48,246 nt of DNA. Source: an uncultured bacterium. Its GTDB lineage: Bacteria; Bacillota_I; Bacilli_A; RFN20; CAG-826. Positions 24,082-32,682 of this stretch are shown here, in pieces. Position 1 is the first letter of the stretch, and each line of letters begins with the position of its first letter. The stretch lies in assembly GCA_949295325.1 (NCBI GenBank), contig CASFKG010000003.1, positions 1 to 48,246 of the forward strand. The letters are read 5' to 3'. A program made the position numbers and the translations under genes. The notes under the pieces are model-generated. The model saw only the letters and a list, made by a program, of their open reading frames with translations, was not told the DNA's origin and did not search any database.

Positions 24082-25116
24082 ATGAGTGACGAAGTAAAGG
24101 AAACCCCGGTCGCGGAAGCCGCGCCGGCCCCGGAAGCAGCCGGGGAAACCATGGCGGAGATCATGCATGATCCCAACGCCCCCATCATCACCGTCCGCAA
24201 GTTGCTGGAAGCCGGCGTCCAGTTCGGCCACCAGACCCGCCGCTGGAACCCGAAGATGAGCAAGTTCATCTACGGTGCCCGCAACGGCATTTACATCATC
24301 GACCTCGTCAAGACCGTAGAACGCGTCACCGCTTCCTACAAGGCGCTCCGCGCTATCGTCGAAGGCGGCGGAAAGGTCCTCTTTGTCGGTATCAAGCCGG
24401 CCGCCCGCCAGATCGTCGCCGACGAAGCCGCCCGCAGCGGATCCTTCTATATCACCAACCGCTGGCTCGGCGGGACCCTCACCAACTTCCGCACCATCTT
24501 GGGCCGCGTGAAGAAACTGAGGGACCTCGAAGCTCAGGAAACCGACGGCACCTTCGAAAGCATCTCCAAGAAGGAAGCCGCCATCCGGCGCAAGGAACTT
24601 GCCAAACTCCAGAAGAACCTCGAAGGCATTAAGGAAATGCGCCGTCTCCCGCAGGCAGTCGTCGTTTGCGATCCGACCAGCGAGCACAACGCCGTTACCG
24701 AAGCCCGCAAGCTCAATATCCCCGTCTTCGGGCTCTGCGACACTTCCGACGACCCCGATCTCGTCGATTTCCCGATCGGGACCAACAATGACGCCCAGAG
24801 CGCCATCAAGCTATTGGTCGGCGTCCTTGCCGATGCCATCGTCGAAGCCAAGGGCGGCGTGACCGAAATCGCCTACACCAAGGACAACGCGGAAGAAGCC
24901 ACCATGAAGGACGCCATCCGCGCCGCCGATATCGCCAACGAAGCCCGCAAGGCCGCCATCCGCGCCCAGCGCAAGGAACGCGAAGAACGCTATGCCAAGC
25001 TTCAGGCCGAAAGGATGGCCCGCTATGCTGCCCGCGCCGCCGAACGCGCCAAGGCCGCCGAAGCCGGCAAGACCGAGCCTGCCAAGGCCGAAAAGAGCGA
25101 AGGAGAAACCAAGTAA
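24082..25116 (+). CDS. rpsB: 30S ribosomal protein S2 with long terminal extensions
   Basis: 344 residues from the ATG at 24082, which has ggagg eight bases upstream. An alternative ATG at 24067 has its own gggggagg and would add five residues. The S2 core begins ITVRKLLEAGVQFGHQTRRW and includes YIIDLVKT, FVGIKPAARQIV, NRWLGGTLTNFRT and PVFGLCDTSDDP. The core is flanked by an acidic, proline- and alanine-rich N-terminal segment of about 30 residues and a charged C-terminal tail of about 70 residues rich in Ala, Lys, Glu and Arg, probably helical. Typical S2 is 230-260 residues. tsf follows with a one-base overlap. Confidence 0.94.
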   Translation: MSDEVKETPVAEAAPAPEAAGETMAEIMHDPNAPIITVRKLLEAGVQFGHQTRRWNPKMSKFIYGARNGIYIIDLVKTVERVTASYKALRAIVEGGGKVLFVGIKPAARQIVADEAARSGSFYITNRWLGGTLTNFRTILGRVKKLRDLEAQETDGTFESISKKEAAIRRKELAKLQKNLEGIKEMRRLPQAVVVCDPTSEHNAVTEARKLNIPVFGLCDTSDDPDLVDFPIGTNNDAQSAIKLLVGVLADAIVEAKGGVTEIAYTKDNAEEATMKDAIRAADIANEARKAAIRAQRKEREERYAKLQAERMARYAARAAERAKAAEAGKTEPAKAEKSEGETK

Positions 25117-25964
25117 TGGCCGACAAGAACTTCATCGAACTCCTAAAGGCCCTCCGCGAGAGGACCGGAGCCGGCATGATGGACTGCAAACGCTCCCTGA
25201 TCGAAGCCAACAACGACATCGAGAAGGCCATCGACCTTCTCCGCGAAAAAGGCGTGGTCAAGGCCGCGAGCAAGGCCAGCCGCATTGCCGCCGAAGGCCT
25301 CACCAACGTCAAGATCTGCGACAAGTGCCGCACCGGCATCATCCTCGAAGTAAACTGCGAAACCGACTTCGTCTCGGCTAGCGATAAATTCCACGAGTTG
25401 GTAAACAAGGTCACCGACGCCCTTCTCGAAAAGAAGCCCGCGAGCTTGGAAGAAGCCCGCGAACTTACCGCCCCCTTCTTCGCCGATGCCACGATTGCAA
25501 TGGGCGAGAAGATGGAACTAAGACGCTATGTCCTTATTTCCCTCGGGGAAGGCGAGGCCTTTGCTTCCTACATCCACATGGGCGGGAAGATTTCCGTCCT
25601 CGCGGTCCTAAGCAAGGAAAGCGAACTCGCCAAGCCGCTGGCGATGTCGATTGCCGCCAACCGTCCCAGCTACCGCACTTTGGAAGAAGTGCCGGCTGCC
25701 GAAAGGGAACGCGAAGTGGCCATCGCCACCGAAGAAGTCAAAAACGATCCGAAACTCGTCAACAAGCCCGACAATGTCAAAGCTACCATTGTCGAGCGCA
25801 AGGTCGACAAGGTCCTCTCGGGATCCTGCTTCTATCTGCAGAAATACGTCCTCGACGAATCGGTCGTCATCGGCGATTTGCTCAAGAAGAACGGCTTAGA
25901 CGTCGTCCGCTTCGTCCGCTACCAGGTGGGCGAGGGCATCGAAAAAGCCGCCGCTGCCGAATAG
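25116..25964 (+). CDS. tsf: Elongation factor Ts
   Basis: 282 residues. N-terminal UBA-like domain with LLKALRERTGAGMMDCKRSL, then IILEVNCETDFVSASDKF, the core motif that contacts EF-Tu. A short CxxC (KICDKCRTG) inside the first core domain is unusual. The start ATG overlaps the rpsB stop (TAATG). It recycles EF-Tu. A strong terminator follows, so rpsB-tsf form a two-gene unit. Confidence 0.96.
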   Translation: MADKNFIELLKALRERTGAGMMDCKRSLIEANNDIEKAIDLLREKGVVKAASKASRIAAEGLTNVKICDKCRTGIILEVNCETDFVSASDKFHELVNKVTDALLEKKPASLEEARELTAPFFADATIAMGEKMELRRYVLISLGEGEAFASYIHMGGKISVLAVLSKESELAKPLAMSIAANRPSYRTLEEVPAAEREREVAIATEEVKNDPKLVNKPDNVKATIVERKVDKVLSGSCFYLQKYVLDESVVIGDLLKKNGLDVVRFVRYQVGEGIEKAAAAE

Positions 25965-25972
25965 CCTGAAGG

Positions 25973-25998
25973 GGAGGGGTTAATACCCCTCCTTTTTT
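25973..25998 (+). terminator. Intrinsic terminator of rpsB-tsf
   Basis: Perfect stem ggagggg/cccctcc with a short loop, followed by six T. It lies nine bases after the tsf stop. Confidence 0.92.
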
Positions 25999-26015
25999 CA
26001 TAACCGCATTTTCTT

Positions 26016-26021
26016 TAGAAT
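26016..26021 (+). promoter_or_regulatory. -10-like box (TAGAAT) six bases before the PAP2 gene start
   Basis: TAGAAT at 26016-26021, then atccac, then ATG at 26028. No Shine-Dalgarno. The gene follows a terminator, so a promoter is needed here; leaderless expression is likely. Confidence 0.55.
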
Positions 26022-26027
26022 ATCCAC

Positions 26028-26972
26028 ATGCGCAGAAAGGTGCTTTCGTTTCTCAAAAACGATTGGCAATTCATTGCCGCCCTTTTGGCAATCTATATCT
26101 GCGTGACCGGATTGTTTGTCTACGGTAGCGTATGCGATCTCGACTTGGCCTTGGGTTCCTATTCCCCTTCCTCCGCCCTAGGACGCTTCGTCGCCGGCTT
26201 CGGGATGATGCCTCTATACATCACGATGTTCGTCGTCGGCGGCTTGGCCGCCGTGATGAAACTGTCGAAGAAAGCCTACGTGCGGATCATCCAGTGGGTA
26301 GTGGCCGTGGCCTTGTACGCGCTTGCCATTTATCTGGGAACCGTCAACGGCATCGACTACCGGAGCGGGTATCCTTTGGCCGCGACCTTCGCGGTCATGG
26401 CATTGAGCGCCATCCTAAGCGGCGGCCTGACCTACTATTTTTGCCGCAACGTTTCCGGCAAGGCATTGCTCAGGGCCTCGGTTATGCTGGCGGCCATCCT
26501 CCTCGCCGAATACGCGATAGGCGAAATAGTGAAGCCCCTTTGGTCGCGCCCCCGGCCGTATCTTTTGTTCGAGCTCGGCGACACCGGCTATTTCCTAAGT
26601 TGGTTCCAGGCCGGTGCCGGCAAGGCCCTGATGGCGAAGGTCGACACCTCGCTTCTGCTTGATCCAGAGGATCTGCCCATGTACTTCGAGTCATTCCCGA
26701 GCGGCCACACTTCCCATGCGGCGCTCCTCATCCCGCTTCTGGGCATCATGCTTTCCCTAAAACCCTTTACCCGCCGCTTCGCTTATCTTGGGGCCGTTTT
26801 GGGTTTCGGATATGCGCTTCTTGTCGCTTACGGCCGCATGGTCATGGGCGCCCATTATCTGAGCGACACGATGGCAGGCCTTTGTCTTACCTTCCTGGTT
26901 TATCTGGCCGCGATGTTCACCGATGCGGCTTTGAGAAAAGATATTTCGCCCATGACGGAGGGAAAAAGATAG
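26028..26972 (+). CDS. PAP2 family membrane phosphatase
   Basis: 314 residues with about six to seven hydrophobic segments. The three phosphatase motifs are KPLWSRPRPYL near residue 168, SFPSGHTS near 222 (catalytic His), and GRMVMGAHYLSDTM near 270 (catalytic His and Asp). PAP2 enzymes dephosphorylate lipid phosphates such as undecaprenyl diphosphate or phosphatidic acid at the outer face of the membrane. It is inserted between tsf and pyrH, which are usually adjacent. With uppS and cdsA downstream, a role in undecaprenyl phosphate recycling or phospholipid metabolism is reasonable but unproven. Confidence 0.87.
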   Translation: MRRKVLSFLKNDWQFIAALLAIYICVTGLFVYGSVCDLDLALGSYSPSSALGRFVAGFGMMPLYITMFVVGGLAAVMKLSKKAYVRIIQWVVAVALYALAIYLGTVNGIDYRSGYPLAATFAVMALSAILSGGLTYYFCRNVSGKALLRASVMLAAILLAEYAIGEIVKPLWSRPRPYLLFELGDTGYFLSWFQAGAGKALMAKVDTSLLLDPEDLPMYFESFPSGHTSHAALLIPLLGIMLSLKPFTRRFAYLGAVLGFGYALLVAYGRMVMGAHYLSDTMAGLCLTFLVYLAAMFTDAALRKDISPMTEGKR

Positions 26973-26975
26973 AAT

Positions 26976-27707
26976 ATGGAAAGCATGGAACCGTTGTATT
27001 CCCGGGTGGTCGTAAAACTTTCGGGGGAGGCCTTGGCCGATTCCCGCGACAAGACCATCCTTGACCAAGTGAAGATATCCGAAACCGCCAAGGCCATAAA
27101 GGCCGTTGCCGACTCGGGAGTCCAGGTTGCCGTCGTCGTCGGTGCCGGCAACATCTGGCGCGGCCGCTTGGCCGACAAAATCGGCATCGACCGCTCCACG
27201 GGCGACTACATGGGGATGCTGGGAACGATAATAAACGCCCTGGCCCTCCAAAACGCCTTCGAGCAAAAGGGGCTTTCTACGCGGGTCATGTCTTCGATTA
27301 ACGTACCGCAGGTATGCGAACCCTATATCAGGCGGAAGGCCATAAGCCACCTGGAAGGCGGCAAGGTCGTGATATTCGCCGGCGGTACCGGCAATCCCTA
27401 TTTCACAACCGATACCACGGCGACGCTCCGGGCACTCGAAATCGGGGCGGAAGCGATACTCATGGCGAAAAACGGCATAGACGGCGTCTACGACAAAGAC
27501 CCGAACAAGTTCCACGACGCGGTCTTGCTGAAGCACCTCGGCTTCCGGGAAGTACTGGAACGCAAACTGGAGGTCATGGACCTTACCGCGGTCGCGATGA
27601 TCGAAAACAGCGATCTAAAAATACACGTCTTCGGCATGAAGGACGCGGGCAGCATAAAGGATGCCGTCTTCGGCCAAGCCGGCGGCACATTAATAGAAAA
27701 GGAGTAA
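26976..27707 (+). CDS. pyrH: Uridylate kinase
   Basis: 243 residues. VVVKLSGEALAD, VVGAGNIWRGR, DYMGMLGTIINALALQ and FAGGTGNPYFTTDT are UMP kinase hallmarks of the amino-acid kinase fold. It phosphorylates UMP to UDP. Two starts are possible: ATG 26976, 13 bases after ggaggg, and ATG 26985, which gives the N-terminus MEPLYSRVVVKLSG closer to the family norm. A TAGAAT directly precedes the first ATG. The gene begins three bases after the PAP2 stop and is followed by frr. Confidence 0.95.
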   Translation: MESMEPLYSRVVVKLSGEALADSRDKTILDQVKISETAKAIKAVADSGVQVAVVVGAGNIWRGRLADKIGIDRSTGDYMGMLGTIINALALQNAFEQKGLSTRVMSSINVPQVCEPYIRRKAISHLEGGKVVIFAGGTGNPYFTTDTTATLRALEIGAEAILMAKNGIDGVYDKDPNKFHDAVLLKHLGFREVLERKLEVMDLTAVAMIENSDLKIHVFGMKDAGSIKDAVFGQAGGTLIEKE

Positions 27708-27712
27708 TCAAC

Positions 27713-28258
27713 ATGGACGCGATAGTCAAAGAAGCCAGCGGGAAGATGGATAAATCCATCCTTTCCTACAAGGAGCACCTCGCCAGGCTCAGGTCCGGAA
27801 GGGCCAACCCCGCGATGCTTAACGGCATCATGTGCGACTACTACGGCGACAAGATGGACATAATGGCCCTCAGTTCGGTTTCCATTCCGGAACCCAGACA
27901 GCTATTGGTCAAACCCTATAGCCGCGAGGACGTGAAGACCATCGCCGCGGCCATCGCCTCCGCCAACCTCGGTGTCAATCCCCAGGTCGAGGCCGACTGC
28001 ATAAGGATCATCATCCCGCCTCTGACCGAGGACATCCGCCGCGGAATCGCCAAGGAAGCCAAGGCCCTGAGCGAAGACGCCAAGGTCAGCATCAGGAACA
28101 TCCGCCGCGACTACATGGATCTCGTCAAGGAGGACGATACCATGAGCGACGACTACAAGGTCCGCGTCAAGGCCGACATGGAAGAGGAGACGAGCAAGCA
28201 TCTTGTCCAAGTCGAGTCGATCCTCTCCGAGAAAACCAAGGAAATCATGACCATCTAG
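27713..28258 (+). CDS. frr: Ribosome recycling factor
   Basis: 181 residues from the ATG at 27713, with aaaggag nine bases upstream. LRSGRANPAMLNGI and the C-terminal VSIRNIRRDYMD are RRF hallmarks. It splits post-termination ribosomes with EF-G. Standard pyrH-frr-uppS order. Confidence 0.96.
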   Translation: MDAIVKEASGKMDKSILSYKEHLARLRSGRANPAMLNGIMCDYYGDKMDIMALSSVSIPEPRQLLVKPYSREDVKTIAAAIASANLGVNPQVEADCIRIIIPPLTEDIRRGIAKEAKALSEDAKVSIRNIRRDYMDLVKEDDTMSDDYKVRVKADMEEETSKHLVQVESILSEKTKEIMTI

Positions 28259-28260
28259 GC

Positions 28261-28986
28261 ATGGGCGATTTCGAACTTTCAAAGAAACTAGACCACGTTG
28301 CCTTCATCATGGACGGCAACGGCCGCTGGGCCAAAGCCAGGGGGCTTGCCCGTTATTTCGGGCACCGCGAAGCCTGCCTGCGGCTCCGCGAGATTTTCGA
28401 TACATGCCTCGAATTCCACATCCCCTTTGCCTCCTACTTCGCCTTTTCTACCGAAAACTGGAACAGGCCCGAAGACGAGATCGACCATCTCATGGATTAT
28501 CTCGAGGAGTTCTTCAGGCGGGATCTGCCTTACATAAAGGACAGAGGGGGCAGGATCCTTATTTCGGGCGATTTGGGGCGGATTCGCGAAAAAACCCGCA
28601 AGGTGTGCATGGAAGCCGTCGAAATGACCAAGGGCAATCGGGTGCATACGATGAACATCTGCCTTAATTACGGGGGCCGGGACGAGATAGTAAGGGCAGC
28701 GAAGGCCTTTGCCGAAGAAGTAAAGGAAGGCAGTAAGGAAACTTCCGATTTGACGGAACGGCTTTTTGCCCGGTATCTATATAATCCCGATGTCCCCGAC
28801 ATCGATCTATTGATCCGTACTAGCGGCGAGGAGCGTATAAGCAACTTCATGCTCTACCGTCTCGCTTATTCGGAACTCGTGTTCACCAAAACCATGTGGC
28901 CGGACTTCAGACGCGATGCCTTCATCGAATGTCTTAGGGAATTCGACTCCCGCCACCGGAGGTACGGAGGCCTGAAAGATGAATAG
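28261..28986 (+). CDS. uppS: Undecaprenyl diphosphate synthase
   Basis: 241 residues. VAFIMDGNGRWAKARGL is the isoprenyl transferase signature with the Mg-binding Asp; FAFSTENWNRP and the C-terminal DLLIRTSGEERISNFMLYRLAYSE segment complete the match. It makes the C55 lipid carrier for cell wall and surface glycan synthesis. It overlaps cdsA by eight bases. Confidence 0.96.
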   Translation: MGDFELSKKLDHVAFIMDGNGRWAKARGLARYFGHREACLRLREIFDTCLEFHIPFASYFAFSTENWNRPEDEIDHLMDYLEEFFRRDLPYIKDRGGRILISGDLGRIREKTRKVCMEAVEMTKGNRVHTMNICLNYGGRDEIVRAAKAFAEEVKEGSKETSDLTERLFARYLYNPDVPDIDLLIRTSGEERISNFMLYRLAYSELVFTKTMWPDFRRDAFIECLREFDSRHRRYGGLKDE

Positions 28987-30034
28987 ACCGATTCCGCGTC
29001 CCATGGACGAAAAGGCCAAAGCCTCGCTGAAATCGAGGATCATTGTCGCCTTCATCCTCATCGCCATCGTTGCCCCTTCCATCGTTTTCGGGGGATGGGT
29101 CCTCTTCTTTGTGATTCTGGCTTTCCTTTTGATCGCCGTGCACGAAATGGTCAAAGCGCCCGGAAAGAAATACAAATGGTGGGTCTATGCCCTTTGCTAC
29201 TTGTTCGTGCTAGTTTTCTTCTGCTGGTACATGTTCAAGAACAACATACGGGAGTACATGCTCCTTCCGGAAGGGGACTTTTCCTTTTCCCTTGAACGTT
29301 ACTACTCGACAATAAACGTCTCGATCTTCGCGGTCGCCGCGATGATAGGTTTATTTTTCCTCGGTGCCATCGTCGACAAGGATTTCGGCTTCCACGACCT
29401 CGCCTATATGGTCACCATGTGCCTGCTTATCGGAATCGGCTTCCAGTCGATACTGTTCGTGCGTTATTTCCCTTTCTACCAATTCACGTTCGATCCATCC
29501 TACAGCGGGAACATATTCATACTCGGCACTCCGGGTGCCGATCTGCCCGGTACCTCGGTTTTCGACTGGGGGACCTCCGCCTGCCTGTTCTTCTATGTCG
29601 CTGCCGGGGTTGTCTTCAACGATACCTTCGCTTATTTCTTCGGATCGGCCTTCGGGAAGCATCCGCTCAACAAGCGGGTATCCCCGAAGAAGTCCTGGGA
29701 AGGTTTCTTCGCCGGCTGGATACTGTCGTTCGTATTGACCTTTGCCTTCGGCATCGGACTGGCCGCCGGAGGTTATCCGATGCTTCCCACCTTGGATCTG
29801 GGCCACTGGTACTGGATATTGCTTCTTAGCTTCGCCCTTCCGGGTTTTGCCAATCTCGGGGATCTTTCCTTCTCCCTCATAAAAAGGCAATTCAACGTCA
29901 AGGACTACGGGACCATCCTCCGCGGACACGGCGGCGTTTTGGACCGGGCCGACTCGATTGTCTTTGCCTTCGCCGGAACGGCCCTCTTCCTCGTTCTTAT
30001 ATCCGGAAACTGGAACGTATTCTTGATGGCATGA
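28979..30034 (+). CDS. cdsA: Phosphatidate cytidylyltransferase
   Basis: 351 residues with many membrane helices. The CdsA signature is at the C-terminal end: SLIKRQFNVKDYG, then RGHGGVLDRADS. VSPKKSWEGFFAGW is a second conserved block. It makes CDP-diacylglycerol from phosphatidic acid and CTP. It is longer than the common 260-280 residues, with the excess in the N-terminal membrane part. Overlaps uppS and dxr, so the genes are one transcription unit. Confidence 0.93.
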   Translation: MNRPIPRPMDEKAKASLKSRIIVAFILIAIVAPSIVFGGWVLFFVILAFLLIAVHEMVKAPGKKYKWWVYALCYLFVLVFFCWYMFKNNIREYMLLPEGDFSFSLERYYSTINVSIFAVAAMIGLFFLGAIVDKDFGFHDLAYMVTMCLLIGIGFQSILFVRYFPFYQFTFDPSYSGNIFILGTPGADLPGTSVFDWGTSACLFFYVAAGVVFNDTFAYFFGSAFGKHPLNKRVSPKKSWEGFFAGWILSFVLTFAFGIGLAAGGYPMLPTLDLGHWYWILLLSFALPGFANLGDLSFSLIKRQFNVKDYGTILRGHGGVLDRADSIVFAFAGTALFLVLISGNWNVFLMA

Positions 30035-31182
30035 AACTTATTCTTTTAGGGGCAACGGGGAGCATCGGCACCCAGACCCTCGATTTGCTTAGGGACGGCG
30101 GCTTCGAATTGGTCGGCATTTCTTTGGGCCGCCAATCCGATAAATTAGAAAGCATTTTGCGGAGATTTCCTTCGATTGGAATCGTAAGCGCCTTGGAGTA
30201 CGGGGCTTTTGGCCATTTGAGGGAAAAATACCCGCACGTCCGATTCCTGGAAGGCGAAAATGCCGCCTTCGACCTGACCAGAATCGCCGATTACGACATA
30301 GCGGTCAACGCCATCGTCGGCTTTGCCGGCTTGAAGCCGACATTGGGCGTGCTCGAACGCGGGAAGACGCTTTGCCTTGCCAACAAGGAATCCCTCGTCG
30401 TGGGCGGCGAACTGGTCAAGGAATGCCTTGCCAAATACGGAGGCAAGCTATACCCGATAGATTCCGAACACGTGGCAATCGCCAAGTGCTTGGCTTTTTC
30501 CGGCGGTTCGAAGGTCAAGAAGGTCATCCTTACCTGTTCCGGCGGCCCCTTCCTCTATAAAGACGAAAAGGAAATCTACGGCGTAAAGCCGGACGCGGCC
30601 TTGGCACATCCCACATGGAAGATGGGGAAGAAAATATCAATCGATTCCGCTACCTACATGAACAAGGCCTTCGAGGTCGTCGAGGCATGCCATCTATTCG
30701 ACTTGGTTCCCGAAGACATCGAGGTTATCGTCAATCCCGAGTCCTACGTCCATAGCGGTCTCCTCCTCGAAGATGGAAGCTATCTCCTCGACTGCGGGAA
30801 ACCAGACATGCACGGGCCGATCGCATATGCCCTGAGCCGGGGGAAGAAAATCGAAGGCATAGTCAGGGTGAAATCGCTCTCCGAAATCAAGGACTGCCGC
30901 TTCCTCAAGCCCGATTCCCGATTCGTAATGCCCCTGGCCCTTGCCCGCGGCGTCATGCTGCTGAAAGGAAATGCCGGGGCCTTGGTCAACGGGGCCAACG
31001 AGGAAGCCGTCAACCTCTTCTTGGACGGGAAACTGCCCTTCGGGCAAATCGTCGGGGCGTCGTTTTATGCCCTTGCCCGGGAATATAGCGGAAGTCGAGT
31101 TGATTACGATTCCCTGGCGCGTTACGATGCCCTTTCCAGGAGGATCGTCCGCTCTTATGCCGCTAGTAGCGATGCCGAATAG
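30031..31182 (+). CDS. dxr: 1-deoxy-D-xylulose 5-phosphate reductoisomerase
   Basis: 383 residues. NADPH-binding LLGATGSIGTQTLDLL at the N-terminus, ANKESLVVGGELV, PIDSEHVAI, and HPTWKMGKKISIDSATYMNK are Dxr hallmarks. It makes MEP, the committed precursor of isoprenoids, which feeds uppS. It overlaps cdsA by four bases. Confidence 0.96.
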   Translation: MKLILLGATGSIGTQTLDLLRDGGFELVGISLGRQSDKLESILRRFPSIGIVSALEYGAFGHLREKYPHVRFLEGENAAFDLTRIADYDIAVNAIVGFAGLKPTLGVLERGKTLCLANKESLVVGGELVKECLAKYGGKLYPIDSEHVAIAKCLAFSGGSKVKKVILTCSGGPFLYKDEKEIYGVKPDAALAHPTWKMGKKISIDSATYMNKAFEVVEACHLFDLVPEDIEVIVNPESYVHSGLLLEDGSYLLDCGKPDMHGPIAYALSRGKKIEGIVRVKSLSEIKDCRFLKPDSRFVMPLALARGVMLLKGNAGALVNGANEEAVNLFLDGKLPFGQIVGASFYALAREYSGSRVDYDSLARYDALSRRIVRSYAASSDAE

Positions 31183-31197
31183 ATATAGGATTTGATT

Positions 31198-32682
31198 ATG
31201 TGGGACATTGTCATAACGATCGTCATGCTTATCGTGCTTCTCTTGGTACTGATAGGTTTCCATGAGGCTGGGCACTTCGCCGTTGCCAAGCTTTGCAACG
31301 TCTATTGTGCCGAGTTCTCCATCGGCTTCGGCCCGAAGCTCTTCTCTCTCAAGCGGAAAAAAGGCGAAACCGCTTTTACCGTCCGCGCATTGCCTTTGGG
31401 CGGCTATGTTTCCATGTATGGCGAGGAAGGGGAACTGGAGGGGGAAGAAGCCACCAAAATCCCGAAGGAACGCTCTTTGGAAGGAGTGGGCAAGCTGAAG
31501 AAGTGCGCCATTTTGCTTGCGGGAGTCTTCGTTAACTTCCTTCTTACTTTCGTCTTTTGCTATGCCTACGCGCTTTGCTTTCCCGATTATTCCATAATCG
31601 CCGCGCCGAGCACGACGCCGGAACTCAGTTACCAAGGTGGCTACCTGACACGTACTTACTTCAAAGGCATAGAAGGCGGCCTTGTCGAGACCAAGACGCC
31701 CGTCGGCGTATTGACTTTGGAACAGGACGCAAACGGCCAGTACTACGTGGAGGGAGAGGATTTCCCGTTCTATGCCGGTATTGCCCTAAGCCAGCCCCCC
31801 GAACCGGACATTGCCCAGGTCGGCGGCTATATCTTCGATACCGAGACGACCATAAACGGGGAAGATTACGTGACCCTGTTCCTGGCCTCGACTCTGACCG
31901 GCGAATCCGATTTGACCGATTCCCTTGTCTTCTATCCGGCGATCAGCCTCGGCGAGGCAAGGGAGCGGAAATCCGAGTACGTGGCGGGCAGTCACGGGGC
32001 CATTCCGGACATGCTGACCCTGAGCGACGAGGAACTCTCACTGGTCGGCATTACGAGCTATCCCGATCTCCGCCAAGGTCCTTATGTCCTCGAAAACGGA
32101 GACGAGGTCGCTTTCCATATCAATACGCTTTCCCGGAGCGAAGTCGAGGATTTCGAAGGCAATGTCGCCTTCGTCCTGGATACATCGACACTCGTTCGCC
32201 ACGAGGTAAGCCTTACTGCCGTCCCGATGGGCGAGGAGTTCGTTCTTTCCGGAAGCGGCCTTACCTTGAAGCCGCTCGAGGTTTGGTACTCCTTTTCCGA
32301 GCGCATGGGCAACGGCACCAATCTCTGGTGCAACCTTTGGGCCAATATGGGTGCCGGCCTCTATGCCATCTTCACCGGCAATATCGGTTCCCTGAGCGGC
32401 CCGATCGGAATCGGGGCCGCCCTAGGAAGCATCGCCCAGACCAGCGGCTGGGCCTATTCCTTCTTCTATCTCGGGGCCTTGGTTTCCCTAAACCTCGCCA
32501 TAATTAATCTGTTCCCGTTCCCGGGACTAGATGGATGGCAACTCGTTACCACCGCCTATGAAGCCGTTACCCGCAGGAAGATCAAGGAAAAGACGAAGAA
32601 CATCGTTTCCTACATCGGCCTGGGCCTGCTTCTGGTTTTGGCCGTCTACATCATGGTCATGGACGTCCTGAGGCTGGTCTGA
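31198..32682 (+). CDS. rseP: Site-2 (RIP) zinc metalloprotease RseP
   Basis: 494 residues from the ATG at 31198, placed by agga seven bases upstream; a TTG at 31192 is closer and less likely. First membrane helix carries the zinc site GFHEAGHFAVAKL near residue 20. The C-terminal helix has NLFPFPGLDGWQL, the second conserved motif. Between them lie a membrane helix near 100-120 and a large extracytoplasmic region of about 250 residues replacing or extending the usual PDZ domain. It cleaves anti-sigma factors or remnant signal peptides in the membrane. The stop overlaps the polC start (TGATG). proS, often between rseP and polC, is absent. Confidence 0.92.
   Translation: MWDIVITIVMLIVLLLVLIGFHEAGHFAVAKLCNVYCAEFSIGFGPKLFSLKRKKGETAFTVRALPLGGYVSMYGEEGELEGEEATKIPKERSLEGVGKLKKCAILLAGVFVNFLLTFVFCYAYALCFPDYSIIAAPSTTPELSYQGGYLTRTYFKGIEGGLVETKTPVGVLTLEQDANGQYYVEGEDFPFYAGIALSQPPEPDIAQVGGYIFDTETTINGEDYVTLFLASTLTGESDLTDSLVFYPAISLGEARERKSEYVAGSHGAIPDMLTLSDEELSLVGITSYPDLRQGPYVLENGDEVAFHINTLSRSEVEDFEGNVAFVLDTSTLVRHEVSLTAVPMGEEFVLSGSGLTLKPLEVWYSFSERMGNGTNLWCNLWANMGAGLYAIFTGNIGSLSGPIGIGAALGSIAQTSGWAYSFFYLGALVSLNLAIINLFPFPGLDGWQLVTTAYEAVTRRKIKEKTKNIVSYIGLGLLLVLAVYIMVMDVLRLV

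Noticed and set aside
30694-31635. Long minus-strand open frame (313 codons) opposite dxr and rseP, and similar long antisense frames opposite fakA, plsX and polC
   Set aside because: They mirror strongly supported genes and arise from GC-rich third positions. Their products are low-complexity in His, Asp, Gly and Val with no family features.
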